Assembly: GCA_000308255.3 (NCBI GenBank)
Contig: HG326664.1
Span: 339,913 to 381,170 of the forward strand
DNA from: Anaerococcus pacaensis 9403502
GTDB lineage: Bacteria > Bacillota > Clostridia > Tissierellales > Peptoniphilaceae
Direction of reading: 5' to 3'
Length of the DNA stretch: 41,258 nucleotides
The position numbers and the translations under genes were made by a program. Each line of letters begins with the position of its first letter. Position 1 is the stretch's first letter. Below are positions 9,485 to 16,391 of this stretch, one piece after another. Under the pieces are notes generated by a model. It was not told the DNA's origin and made no database searches. It worked only from the letters and a program-made list of their open reading frames with translations.

Positions 9485-9505
9485 ATTATACACCAGATGA
9501 AAACG
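9485..9505 (-). promoter_or_regulatory. Promoter region of the hydrogenase operon
   Basis: On the minus strand TATAAT (9485-9490) precedes hydC; the -35 region (TTTCAT) is poor. CGTTTTCA (9498-9505) lies seven bases upstream of the -10 and also occurs in the flavoenzyme promoter. A weak -35 with a shared element fits activator-dependent control, but this is inference. Confidence 0.55.
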
Positions 9506-9534
9506 TTATGAAACCCTATTTCTATTATTATAGC

Positions 9535-9593
9535 AAAAAAACTTTCAAAATATTGACCAATATTCATAAATTAATCAATATAGTGAAAGTTTT
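9535..9593 (-). terminator. Terminator after the DUF1722 gene
   Basis: Arms AAAACTTTCA (9538-9547) and TGAAAGTTTT (9584-9593) pair, and an inner TATTGA/TCAATA extends the long AT-rich hairpin. Further T residues follow on the minus strand. Confidence 0.65.
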
Positions 9594-9612
9594 ACTGATA
9601 GTATAAAATTTA

Positions 9613-9996
9613 TCAATTTTTAGTAAAGATTGTGGACTTACTTAGATAATCGTTAGGGTATTTGTCAAGTAGAGACTTTAGGAAGTTAAGGACTACTACT
9701 TTATCAATTTCAGAATTCTTATAAGCCTTAAGTAACATTAAAAAATCGTTCTTTTCTTCGCTAGTTGCCTTATCTTTAAAATAGCCCCATATATGCTGGT
9801 AGGCATTTACAACATCCTTTGGACTTTCTGGCAAGGCCAAGGTCTTGTTTATGAAGTTTTGGACTCCGTGTGAGTCTGCATCTTCTCTCTTTAAATAGTC
9901 GCGAATTTTTAGATAATATGAATGAGACTTTGATAGGACCAAATACTTATTCCTAGCCCATAGGTCTTGAGCTTCTTTAAGCTTTTTATTGGCCAT
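9613..9996 (-). CDS. DUF1722 (YbgA-like) protein
   Basis: A 127-residue protein of the DUF1722/YbgA family. In other bacteria this domain stands alone or is fused to a DUF523 domain; its biochemical role is not established. The family pattern is clear: LWARNKYLVLSKS near the start, YQHIWGYFKD in the middle, and SLLDKYPNDYL near the end. It is all helical with no membrane segment or signal peptide. Its start overlaps the HAD gene by 11 bases, so it is probably translated by coupling. A hairpin terminator follows it. The link to DNA-repair photolyase neighbours seen elsewhere is not supported here. Confidence 0.78.
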   Translation of the reverse strand: MANKKLKEAQDLWARNKYLVLSKSHSYYLKIRDYLKREDADSHGVQNFINKTLALPESPKDVVNAYQHIWGYFKDKATSEEKNDFLMLLKAYKNSEIDKVVVLNFLKSLLDKYPNDYLSKSTIFTKN

Positions 9997-10696
9997 TTTC
10001 TAGATCTTCTATTATATCTACTACATGATATAGAGAATGTACACAGTAGTCTATGACTACATCAGTATCATTTTTCTTACCTTGAGGATTATACCAAATA
10101 GTCCTTATCCCAGCGTTATTGCCTCCGCGCATGTCGCTTGTGAGCGAATCTCCTATGATAATGTATTCGCTAGGATCCTTTGACCCTATTTGTTCAAAAA
10201 CTATATCAAAAAACTCCTTATTTGGCTTATCTACTCCCAAATCTTCTGAAATAAAGACCCCATCAAAGACCTTATCTAGGCCAGAGTTTTTTAGCTTGCC
10301 AGTCTGAGCAGTCTTTGAGCCATTAGTCACTGCATATTGCTTATAGTCCTTGGATAAGGCATCAAGGGTCTCTCTAGCTCCCTCATTAAAAAATATGTGG
10401 TTGCCAAGCTCTGTTTGATAGTAGTGGTTAAAATCATAGACCAATTGATCAGTCCAGTCGATTTTATAATAATCAAAAAATTCCTTAAACCTATCATTTA
10501 AGACCTGATCGCGTGTAAGCTCTCCTGTCTCAAGCCTTCTCCAATATGATTCATTTATCGTATTATAGTGGCTGATGGCATCTGGGCTATCAATCATAAT
10601 TTCAAACCTATCAAAACCACTAAGCATCGCCGCACGCTCAGCCTCGACAAAATCAAGTAAAGTAGAATCTATGTCCCACAGTATATATTTAATCAT
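9986..10696 (-). CDS. HAD-superfamily phosphatase (YjjG-like)
   Basis: A 236-residue HAD hydrolase of subfamily IA, closest in pattern to YjjG-type nucleotidases that remove phosphate from noncanonical nucleoside monophosphates. Motif I is DIDSTLLD (nucleophile Asp and general acid Asp), motif II is TNGSK, motif III is the Lys of KPNKEFF, and motif IV is GDSLTSD. A helical cap lies between motifs I and II. The start follows a short gap after the NSS terminator. It overlaps the DUF1722 gene by 11 bases, forming a two-gene operon. The family is sure; the YjjG substrate assignment is by resemblance only. Confidence 0.87.
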   Translation of the reverse strand: MIKYILWDIDSTLLDFVEAERAAMLSGFDRFEIMIDSPDAISHYNTINESYWRRLETGELTRDQVLNDRFKEFFDYYKIDWTDQLVYDFNHYYQTELGNHIFFNEGARETLDALSKDYKQYAVTNGSKTAQTGKLKNSGLDKVFDGVFISEDLGVDKPNKEFFDIVFEQIGSKDPSEYIIIGDSLTSDMRGGNNAGIRTIWYNPQGKKNDTDVVIDYCVHSLYHVVDIIEDLENGQ

Positions 10697-10747
10697 AATA
10701 TCACTCTTTCTATTTGTAATATAAAATACTTACCCGATAATAGTTAC

Positions 10748-10779
10748 AAAAAAACAAGTGCAACCGAGGCTACACTTGT
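10748..10779 (-). terminator. Terminator after the second-transcribed NSS gene
   Basis: On the minus strand ACAAGTG and CACTTGT form a 7-bp stem around a 12-base loop, followed by seven T. It lies just after the stop codon of the transporter gene at 10782. Confidence 0.85.
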
Positions 10780-10781
10780 CA

Positions 10782-12086
10782 TTAGAAAGATATTTTAAAT
10801 ATTAAAGCTAGTAGGGTAAGGATAATTGCTAGTGGCACGTAGATGTACTTGCCAACCTTATGCCAGCTATTTCCTATCTTTTCTGTACTTCCTATATTGA
10901 CTTCACCTAGGAGCTCATCCTTGCCTAGTATATAAAACCAAGTAAAGGCTCCAATGGAAGCACCGATTGGGATGATATAAATCGATACTATATCCATATA
11001 CCTACCAAAACGGTCGATAGTTTCCATATTCACACCTAATAGAAAGGCTATAAGTGCAAGAGATATCAGGGTTTTCTTTCGAGAGAGCTTTGGAAATCTT
11101 AGAATTAGTGATCCAGTTACTGCTTCAAACATACTCTGAAGTGATGATATACCTGCAAGTATTACGGCTAGATAAAGAATAACAGAAAAAATCCTACCCA
11201 ACCTAATATTTTGAAATATTGTAGGCAGCGCCACAAACAATAGGCCCGGGCCTCCCACCTGGTCCATACCAAAAACAGTGAGCGCTGGAATCATTACGCA
11301 AGATGCTATAAGGGCTGCTGTTGTATCGAGCATACCAGTTTTCTTAGATGAATCTACTATATCCATATCTTTTGAAATGTAAGCCCCAAATACTACTAGC
11401 GTAGAGCCCGTGATGGACAAGGAGAAAAAGGCCTGGCCCATGGCTGCTACAATCGTATTTAGATTTAACTTATCCATATCGAGCCTAAACATATACCTAT
11501 ATCCAGCGCCTGCATTATCAAGAGTGGCTATCCTTATGGCAAGGATAACAAAAAGAATAAAAAATGCTGGCATCATTATCTTATTTGATTTTTCAATTGT
11601 GCTAGCCCCACCAAAGCAGGTGAGTATGGCTATTACTATAACTATAAAGTGGAGGAGCATTACCGAATACGGCTCCATAGAAAAACCATCAAACCACACC
11701 CCTGGATCTACATTAAATAGTAGACCTGTCACTGAGTCTATCAAAGCCTTCAATACATAGGCCACTATTATCGAATAGCCAACCGATATAGCAAATAGGG
11801 CGAGCATTGGAATGTAACCGATATATTTGCCGATTGTGCTATTTTTGCCTGCTTTTTTGAAGGAATAATCATAGGCCCCCAAGGCCCCTGATCTTGTCAT
11901 CCTGCCTATAGCAAATTCTGATACCAGGCCAACATGGGAAAATAGGCCGATAAATAGCACGTAAGCTATAAGAAATATTAGGCCACCTTCTTGAAATTTG
12001 TAGGGAAATCCCCATACATTGGCCATACCAACAGCAGATCCTACTGCAGATAGGATGACCCCAACTTTTGAACTAAACTTATTCAT
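10782..12086 (-). CDS. NSS-family sodium symporter, copy 1
   Basis: A 434-residue member of the neurotransmitter:sodium symporter family (LeuT fold), which in bacteria imports amino acids with Na+. Helix 1 has the unwound signature GSAVGMANVWGFPY near residues 16-29. About 11 hydrophobic segments are visible, the number typical of short bacterial NSS proteins. The usual Arg of the extracellular gate (W-R-FPY in LeuT relatives) is Gly here. It is clearly paralogous to the next gene along its whole length, including the C-terminal LLALIFKISF. A short hairpin separates the pair, so both may be read from one promoter with attenuation. The substrate is unknown. Confidence 0.93.
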   Translation of the reverse strand: MNKFSSKVGVILSAVGSAVGMANVWGFPYKFQEGGLIFLIAYVLFIGLFSHVGLVSEFAIGRMTRSGALGAYDYSFKKAGKNSTIGKYIGYIPMLALFAISVGYSIIVAYVLKALIDSVTGLLFNVDPGVWFDGFSMEPYSVMLLHFIVIVIAILTCFGGASTIEKSNKIMMPAFFILFVILAIRIATLDNAGAGYRYMFRLDMDKLNLNTIVAAMGQAFFSLSITGSTLVVFGAYISKDMDIVDSSKKTGMLDTTAALIASCVMIPALTVFGMDQVGGPGLLFVALPTIFQNIRLGRIFSVILYLAVILAGISSLQSMFEAVTGSLILRFPKLSRKKTLISLALIAFLLGVNMETIDRFGRYMDIVSIYIIPIGASIGAFTWFYILGKDELLGEVNIGSTEKIGNSWHKVGKYIYVPLAIILTLLALIFKISF

Positions 12087-12109
12087 ATTCTGACCTCATA
12101 TAAAGTCAA

Positions 12110-12129
12110 AAAGAGGGACATCCCTCTTT
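12110..12129 (-). terminator. Hairpin between the two NSS genes
   Basis: A perfect 8-bp stem (AAAGAGGG / CCCTCTTT) with a four-base loop starts inside the stop codon of the upstream copy. The following T tract (TTGACTTT) is weak, so read-through into copy 1 is plausible. Confidence 0.65.
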
Positions 12130-13439
12130 TAGAAAGATATTTTAAAAACTAGTGCTAAGACTGTAAGTATTACTGCAAGAGGCACGTATAAATATTTGCC
12201 AAGCTTATACCAGCTACCAGAATATTTTCTATCACTTGCTAGGTTGATTTCAGATAGCAACTTATCTTTAGCTAGTACATAAAACCATGTAATAGCCCCG
12301 ATAGATGCGCCTATTGGAATGATATATATAGAAATGTAGTCCATATATGGGCCAAATCTATCGATAGTTTCCATATTGACCCCTATTAGGAGGGCAATAA
12401 TAGCAATTCCTATAAGTGCCACATTTCTAGATAAGCCCTTATACCTAAATGTAAGAGACTCAGTCACTGCTTCAAACATATTTTGTAAAGAAGAAATACC
12501 AGCAAAGACTACAGCCAGATATAAAAACACTGATAGTATCCTACCAAGCTCTATATTTTGCATGATAGTAGGAAGGGATACAAACAGCAATCCTGGCCCA
12601 CCAACTTGATCCATGCCAAAGACTGTAAGAGCCGGGATCATCACGCATGATGAAAGGATGGCTGCGATAAAATCATATAGGCCTGTTTGCTTAGATGAGC
12701 TTACTATGTCTACATTTTTATCTATATATGCCCCCACCACTATCATCCCAGATCCGGTAATTGATAGTGAGAAAAATGCTTGGCCCATAGCTGCTATGAT
12801 AGTCGATAGATTTAGCTTTGACATATCTAACCTAAACATATACTTATAGCCATCAATAGCCCCTGGGAGCGTCGCTACTCTTATAGCTAAAAGCAAGAAA
12901 AGTATGAAGAAAGCTGGCATGAGGACTTTATTTGTCTTCTCAATAGTGCGAGCGCCGCCAATGCATGTAAGTATGGTTGCTACTATCACAAATAAATGAT
13001 AAGGAACTACCGAGTAGTTATTAGCCGATATACCTTCAAACCAAGTAGTAGAATCCACTGTAAACAGAGTGCCAGTCACAGAATCCACCAAGGCCTTTAA
13101 GATATAGGCAACTATCACCGAATAGCCAATTGATATTAAAAATGTTCCTATAAGTGGCAGGTAACCTATAAAACGAGCTAGCGTTTTATTTTTGCCTTCA
13201 CTCATGAAAATTTTTTCGTATGCCCCGAGCGTCCCAGTCTGGCTAAGCCTACCAGCAGCAAATTCACTAGACAATCCCACATATGAAAAAAGTGCAGCAA
13301 ATAATACGTAAAATATCAAAAAAACGAGCCCGCCATCTTGAAACTTGTAAGGAAAGCCCCATACATTGGCCATGCCCACAGCAGACCCTACTGCCGTAAG
13401 GATGAGCCCAATTTTTGAACTAAACTTATTCTTATTCAT
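12129..13439 (-). CDS. NSS-family sodium symporter, copy 2
   Basis: A 436-residue bacterial NSS symporter and close paralogue of the gene that follows it. Helix 1 reads GSAVGMANVWGFPY, again with Gly in place of the gate Arg. The central FRLDMSKLNLSTIIAAMGQAFF stretch (given in part) and the VFGMDQVGGPGLLF loop are almost the same in both copies. The ends VLALVFKISF and LLALIFKISF also match. A modest AAGAGGT ribosome site precedes the ATG. Tandem orientation and matching length point to duplication in place. Differences in the extracellular loops suggest the two copies have diverged in substrate or affinity, which is inference. Confidence 0.93.
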   Translation of the reverse strand: MNKNKFSSKIGLILTAVGSAVGMANVWGFPYKFQDGGLVFLIFYVLFAALFSYVGLSSEFAAGRLSQTGTLGAYEKIFMSEGKNKTLARFIGYLPLIGTFLISIGYSVIVAYILKALVDSVTGTLFTVDSTTWFEGISANNYSVVPYHLFVIVATILTCIGGARTIEKTNKVLMPAFFILFLLLAIRVATLPGAIDGYKYMFRLDMSKLNLSTIIAAMGQAFFSLSITGSGMIVVGAYIDKNVDIVSSSKQTGLYDFIAAILSSCVMIPALTVFGMDQVGGPGLLFVSLPTIMQNIELGRILSVFLYLAVVFAGISSLQNMFEAVTESLTFRYKGLSRNVALIGIAIIALLIGVNMETIDRFGPYMDYISIYIIPIGASIGAITWFYVLAKDKLLSEINLASDRKYSGSWYKLGKYLYVPLAVILTVLALVFKISF

Positions 13440-13498
13440 CTTATACCTCTTAAAATATTATAAGATGATTATATCACACTTTAAAGCGAAAAAGCAAT

Positions 13499-14077
13499 TT
13501 ATTTTTCTAATATCTTTGTGACATGAGTTTTAAGGTCAGGAATAACTTCATCGGTAAACCAAGTATTTTTCTTCACCCAGCCAATGGTAAGTGGGGATGG
13601 GTGGACTATGGGGAAATATTCTGGCAAGTATTCTTTATAAGCCCTCACAGTTTCGGTAAGATTTTTCTTGGCATCCTTGCCCAAGTAATATTTCTGAGCA
13701 TATGCCCCGATGAGTATTACCATCTCTAGCTGATTCATGCTAGCTATGAGCTTTGGATGATAATCATCAGCAATACCCACTCTTGGTGGCAAATCGCCCT
13801 GCTTAGCCTTGCCCGGGAAATAAAAATCCATGGACATGATGGCTATTTTCTTAGACCTAAAGGTCTCATCATCTATCCCCATCCATTCTTTAAGCTTCTT
13901 ACCAGATGCATCTGCAAAGGGAATGCCAGATTCTTGGGCGTGGCGGCCTGGGGCTTGGCCTATGAGGAGGATTCTCGCATCTTTATCAACCTGAATAATA
14001 GGATTCATACCTGCATTCGTAAATATTTTATTCCTTGGATCATCTTTCATCTCGATAATTATCTTCTCTATTTCCAT
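13499..14077 (-). CDS. Uracil-DNA glycosylase superfamily protein
   Basis: A 192-residue protein of the UDG superfamily, whose members excise uracil or related bases from DNA. The first active-site motif is GQAPG (40-44), followed by SGIPFADASGKKLKEWMG. The second is HPSP (159-162). It contains no cysteine, so it cannot hold the [4Fe-4S] cluster of family 4 or 5 enzymes. The motif set resembles the uncharacterised UDG-like branch seen in Firmicutes and Bacteroidetes. The motif-1 residue that activates water in other families is not clearly present, so catalytic activity is unproven. It stands alone between the trpS terminator and the NSS genes. Confidence 0.83.
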   Translation of the reverse strand: MEIEKIIIEMKDDPRNKIFTNAGMNPIIQVDKDARILLIGQAPGRHAQESGIPFADASGKKLKEWMGIDDETFRSKKIAIMSMDFYFPGKAKQGDLPPRVGIADDYHPKLIASMNQLEMVILIGAYAQKYYLGKDAKKNLTETVRAYKEYLPEYFPIVHPSPLTIGWVKKNTWFTDEVIPDLKTHVTKILEK

Positions 14078-14093
14078 TTCTTCTCCAAATAAA

Positions 14094-14134
14094 GGGGCTG
14101 TTGCAAAATAGATAAATTGATTTGCAACAGCCCC
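14094..14134 (-). terminator. Strong terminator after trpS
   Basis: A perfect 14-bp inverted repeat (GGGGCTGTTGCAAA / TTTGCAACAGCCCC) with a 13-base loop is followed on the minus strand by TTTATTT. It lies five bases after the trpS stop. Confidence 0.85.
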
Positions 14135-14139
14135 ATGTT

Positions 14140-15231
14140 TTAATTGTTGTATTTTTCTTTAATTGCTGCTATGTAGCTATCATCGGCAAAGTAATCTATG
14201 CCCATAGCAGCTTTGACCGCATCAATTTTGACCCTGCCTGCTGCCTTGGCATCATTGGTTCCTTTTTCAAGTATGGCAAGAACTTGGTCTATATTTTTTT
14301 CATATTGAGCCCTGCGTTCTCTAATTGGTGCTAGTTCTTCTTCTAGGACTTTGATTAGGAATTTCTTTACCTTTACATCGCCTAGGCCACCTCTTCTATA
14401 ATGGTCTTTTAGTTCATCTAGATTTTTGTATTCTGGTAGGTATTTTTCAAATTGAGATTCATTTGAAAATACATCTAGGTAGGTAAATACAATATTGCCC
14501 TCGATTTTGCCTGGGTCGTCGATGTTGATATGGTCTGGATCTGTGTACATGGACATGACCTTTTTCTTTACTGTAGCTGCATCATCAGCTAGATAGATAG
14601 CATTGCCCAGAGACTTACTCATCTTAGCATTGCCATCGATGCCTGGCATACGGCGGGCAGTTTCATTTTCTGGTAGGACTGCCTGTGGCTCGATAAATAC
14701 TTCGCCGTAGATATTATTGAAACTACGAGCTATTTCGCGGGCTTGCTCGAGCATTGGCTCTTGGTCGATACCTACTGGTACGATGTTGGCATCAAAGAGC
14801 AAGATGTCTGCAGCTTGGCTCACTGGATAGATTAGAAAGCCTGCTGGAAGACTTGTTTCAAAATTTCTGAGTTTAATTTCTGTCTTTACAGTTGGATTTC
14901 GCTCTAGTCTTGATAGGGTAACTAGATTTAGGAAATAGAAGGTAAGTTCTGTGAGCTCTTCTACTTGTGATTGGACAAAGATAGTTACTTTTTCTGGGTC
15001 TATACCTACTGATAGGTAGTCTAGGGCTACTTCTATAAGGTTTTCTCTGATTTTTTCTGGATTGTCGAAGTTGTCGGTGAGAGCTTGTGAGTCGGCGATC
15101 ATGACATACATTTTGTCAAAATTCCCCTCATTTTGCATGGCTACTCTATTTTTTAGGCTGCCTACATAGTGGCCTAGGTGGAGCCTACCTGTTGGCCTGT
15201 CACCTGTTAGAATGATATTTTTTTCTGACAT
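14140..15231 (-). CDS. trpS: Tryptophanyl-tRNA synthetase
   Basis: A 363-residue class I aminoacyl-tRNA synthetase that charges tRNA-Trp. The HIGH-type motif is HLGHYVGS within TGDRPTGRLHLGHY (residues about 10-25). The KMSKS motif is intact (AKMSKSLGN, near 200). It is somewhat longer than the compact TrpRS of about 330 residues in Bacillus. The ATG is fixed by AGGAGG eight bases upstream. Only 49 bases separate it from prfB, and these hold a terminator, so there is no room for a T-box leader. Trp-dependent control by that route is therefore not seen. Family assignment is firm. Confidence 0.96.
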   Translation of the reverse strand: MSEKNIILTGDRPTGRLHLGHYVGSLKNRVAMQNEGNFDKMYVMIADSQALTDNFDNPEKIRENLIEVALDYLSVGIDPEKVTIFVQSQVEELTELTFYFLNLVTLSRLERNPTVKTEIKLRNFETSLPAGFLIYPVSQAADILLFDANIVPVGIDQEPMLEQAREIARSFNNIYGEVFIEPQAVLPENETARRMPGIDGNAKMSKSLGNAIYLADDAATVKKKVMSMYTDPDHINIDDPGKIEGNIVFTYLDVFSNESQFEKYLPEYKNLDELKDHYRRGGLGDVKVKKFLIKVLEEELAPIRERRAQYEKNIDQVLAILEKGTNDAKAAGRVKIDAVKAAMGIDYFADDSYIAAIKEKYNN

Positions 15232-15244
15232 GTATCCTCCTATA

Positions 15245-15270
15245 TAATAAAAGGGAGGTCAGACCCTCCC
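15245..15270 (-). terminator. Terminator after prfB
   Basis: On the minus strand GGGAGG and CCTCCC pair around a six-base loop (15253-15270) and TTTTATT follows. It separates prfB from trpS. Confidence 0.8.
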
Positions 15271-15280
15271 ATGTTTTACT

Positions 15281-16391
15281 TTATTTATGACTTTCGGCAA
15301 GATATGCGTCAATAAATTCTTGTATATCTCCATCCATTACAGCATCAACATTGCCCACTTCGTGGTTGGTCCTGTGGTCTTTTACTAATGTGTATGGTTG
15401 GAAGACATATGATCTAATTTGGCTACCCCAGGCAATTTGAGAGTATTTGCCTTGGATATCTGATATCTTTTCTCTTTGCTCTTCTTCTGCTATTTGGATA
15501 AGCTTTGCATAAAGCTGCTTCATAGCATTTTCCCTGTTTTGGATTTGAGAGCGTTCTGCTTGCGAGCTTGCCACAACACCTGTTGGTATGTGGGTGATGC
15601 GGACAGCAGAGTCAGTTTTATTTACGTGTTGGCCTCCGGCCCCGCTTGCGCGATAAGTATCTATACGCAAATCGTTTGGGTCGATTTCTATATCAGTAGC
15701 ATCGTCTAGCTCTGGGAATATATCTACCGATACAAATGATGTGTGTCGGCGGTTACTTGAATCATACGGAGACATGCGGACAAGTCTATGGACTCCCTTT
15801 TCTCCTTTGAGATAACCATAGGCATAAGCGCCTTCTACATTTATAGTAGCAGACTTGATGCCGCCTGCTTCTTCATTGTTTAAATCTGTAATCTCATATT
15901 TGAAACCATGTTGGTCAAAGTATCTAGTATACATACGAAGGAGCATATCAGCCCAGTCTGTGGCCTCAAGACCACCAGCTCCAGCATTGATTGACATATA
16001 GCAATTGTTCTTGTCATATTCGCCATCTAGCTGGGTGCGAAGTTTCATAGACGCTGCTTTTTTGCTAAGATCAGCTAGGTCTTTTTCCACTTGATCAAGG
16101 GTCGCAGCCTCTGTCCCATCGCTCATTTCGACTAGGTCTATGAGGTCGGTATTATCAGTAAGCCCATCTACGATTTCATTATATGTTTCTAGTTCATCGC
16201 GCTTAGCTGATAGGTCTGCCATTATTTTTTGAGCTGTTTCGCTGTCATCCCAAAAATCAGCTTCGAAGGTCTTTTTCTCAAGGGCAGCTACCTCATTTGT
16301 AAGATTTTCTGTGTCAAAGAGAGTCTCCGATTAGTTTCATAGTTTCAGATAAATCTTCGATTTGCTCTCTAAGTTGGTAGATTTCCGCCAT
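15281..16391 (-). CDS. prfB: Peptide chain release factor 2, with programmed +1 frameshift
   Basis: RF2, which ends translation at UGA and UAA. Translation starts at the ATG at 16389-16391, runs 25 codons to an in-frame TGA (16314-16316), and needs a +1 shift on CTT TGA C to continue. The shifted product is about 369 residues, the normal RF2 length. The catalytic GGQ is at about 252-254. The codon-recognition tripeptide reads SPY (about 207-209) rather than the usual SPF. The start ATG overlaps the secA stop by one base (TAATG), which suggests coupling. An ATG at 16220-16222 would give only the C-terminal 313 residues and lacks most of domain 1, so it is not the real start. Confidence 0.95.
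16313..16328 (-). promoter_or_regulatory. Programmed +1 frameshift site of prfB
   Basis: On the minus strand GGAGA acts as the internal Shine-Dalgarno, followed after a few bases by the slippery CTT TGA C. This is the standard RF2 autoregulation: poor UGA termination at low RF2 promotes the shift to GAC. The 56 residues before and after the site join into a normal RF2 domain 1. Confidence 0.93.

Noticed and set aside
9455..9612. Rex operator upstream of the hydrogenase operon
   Set aside because: I looked for a TTGTGA-N6-TCACAA pattern and saw none; only the CGTTTTCA element is visible.
14094..14134. Insertion-sequence remnant
   Set aside because: No transposase fragment or target duplication nearby; position and T-rich flank fit a terminator, so kept only as a low-interest note.
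15232..15280. T-box or trp leader before trpS
   Set aside because: Only 49 bases, filled by the prfB terminator and the ribosome site.
16220..16222. ATG that would start a 313-residue RF2
   Set aside because: It omits most of domain 1. A canonical CTTTGAC frameshift site with an internal ribosome-site-like GGAGA joins the upstream 25 codons into a normal-length RF2.
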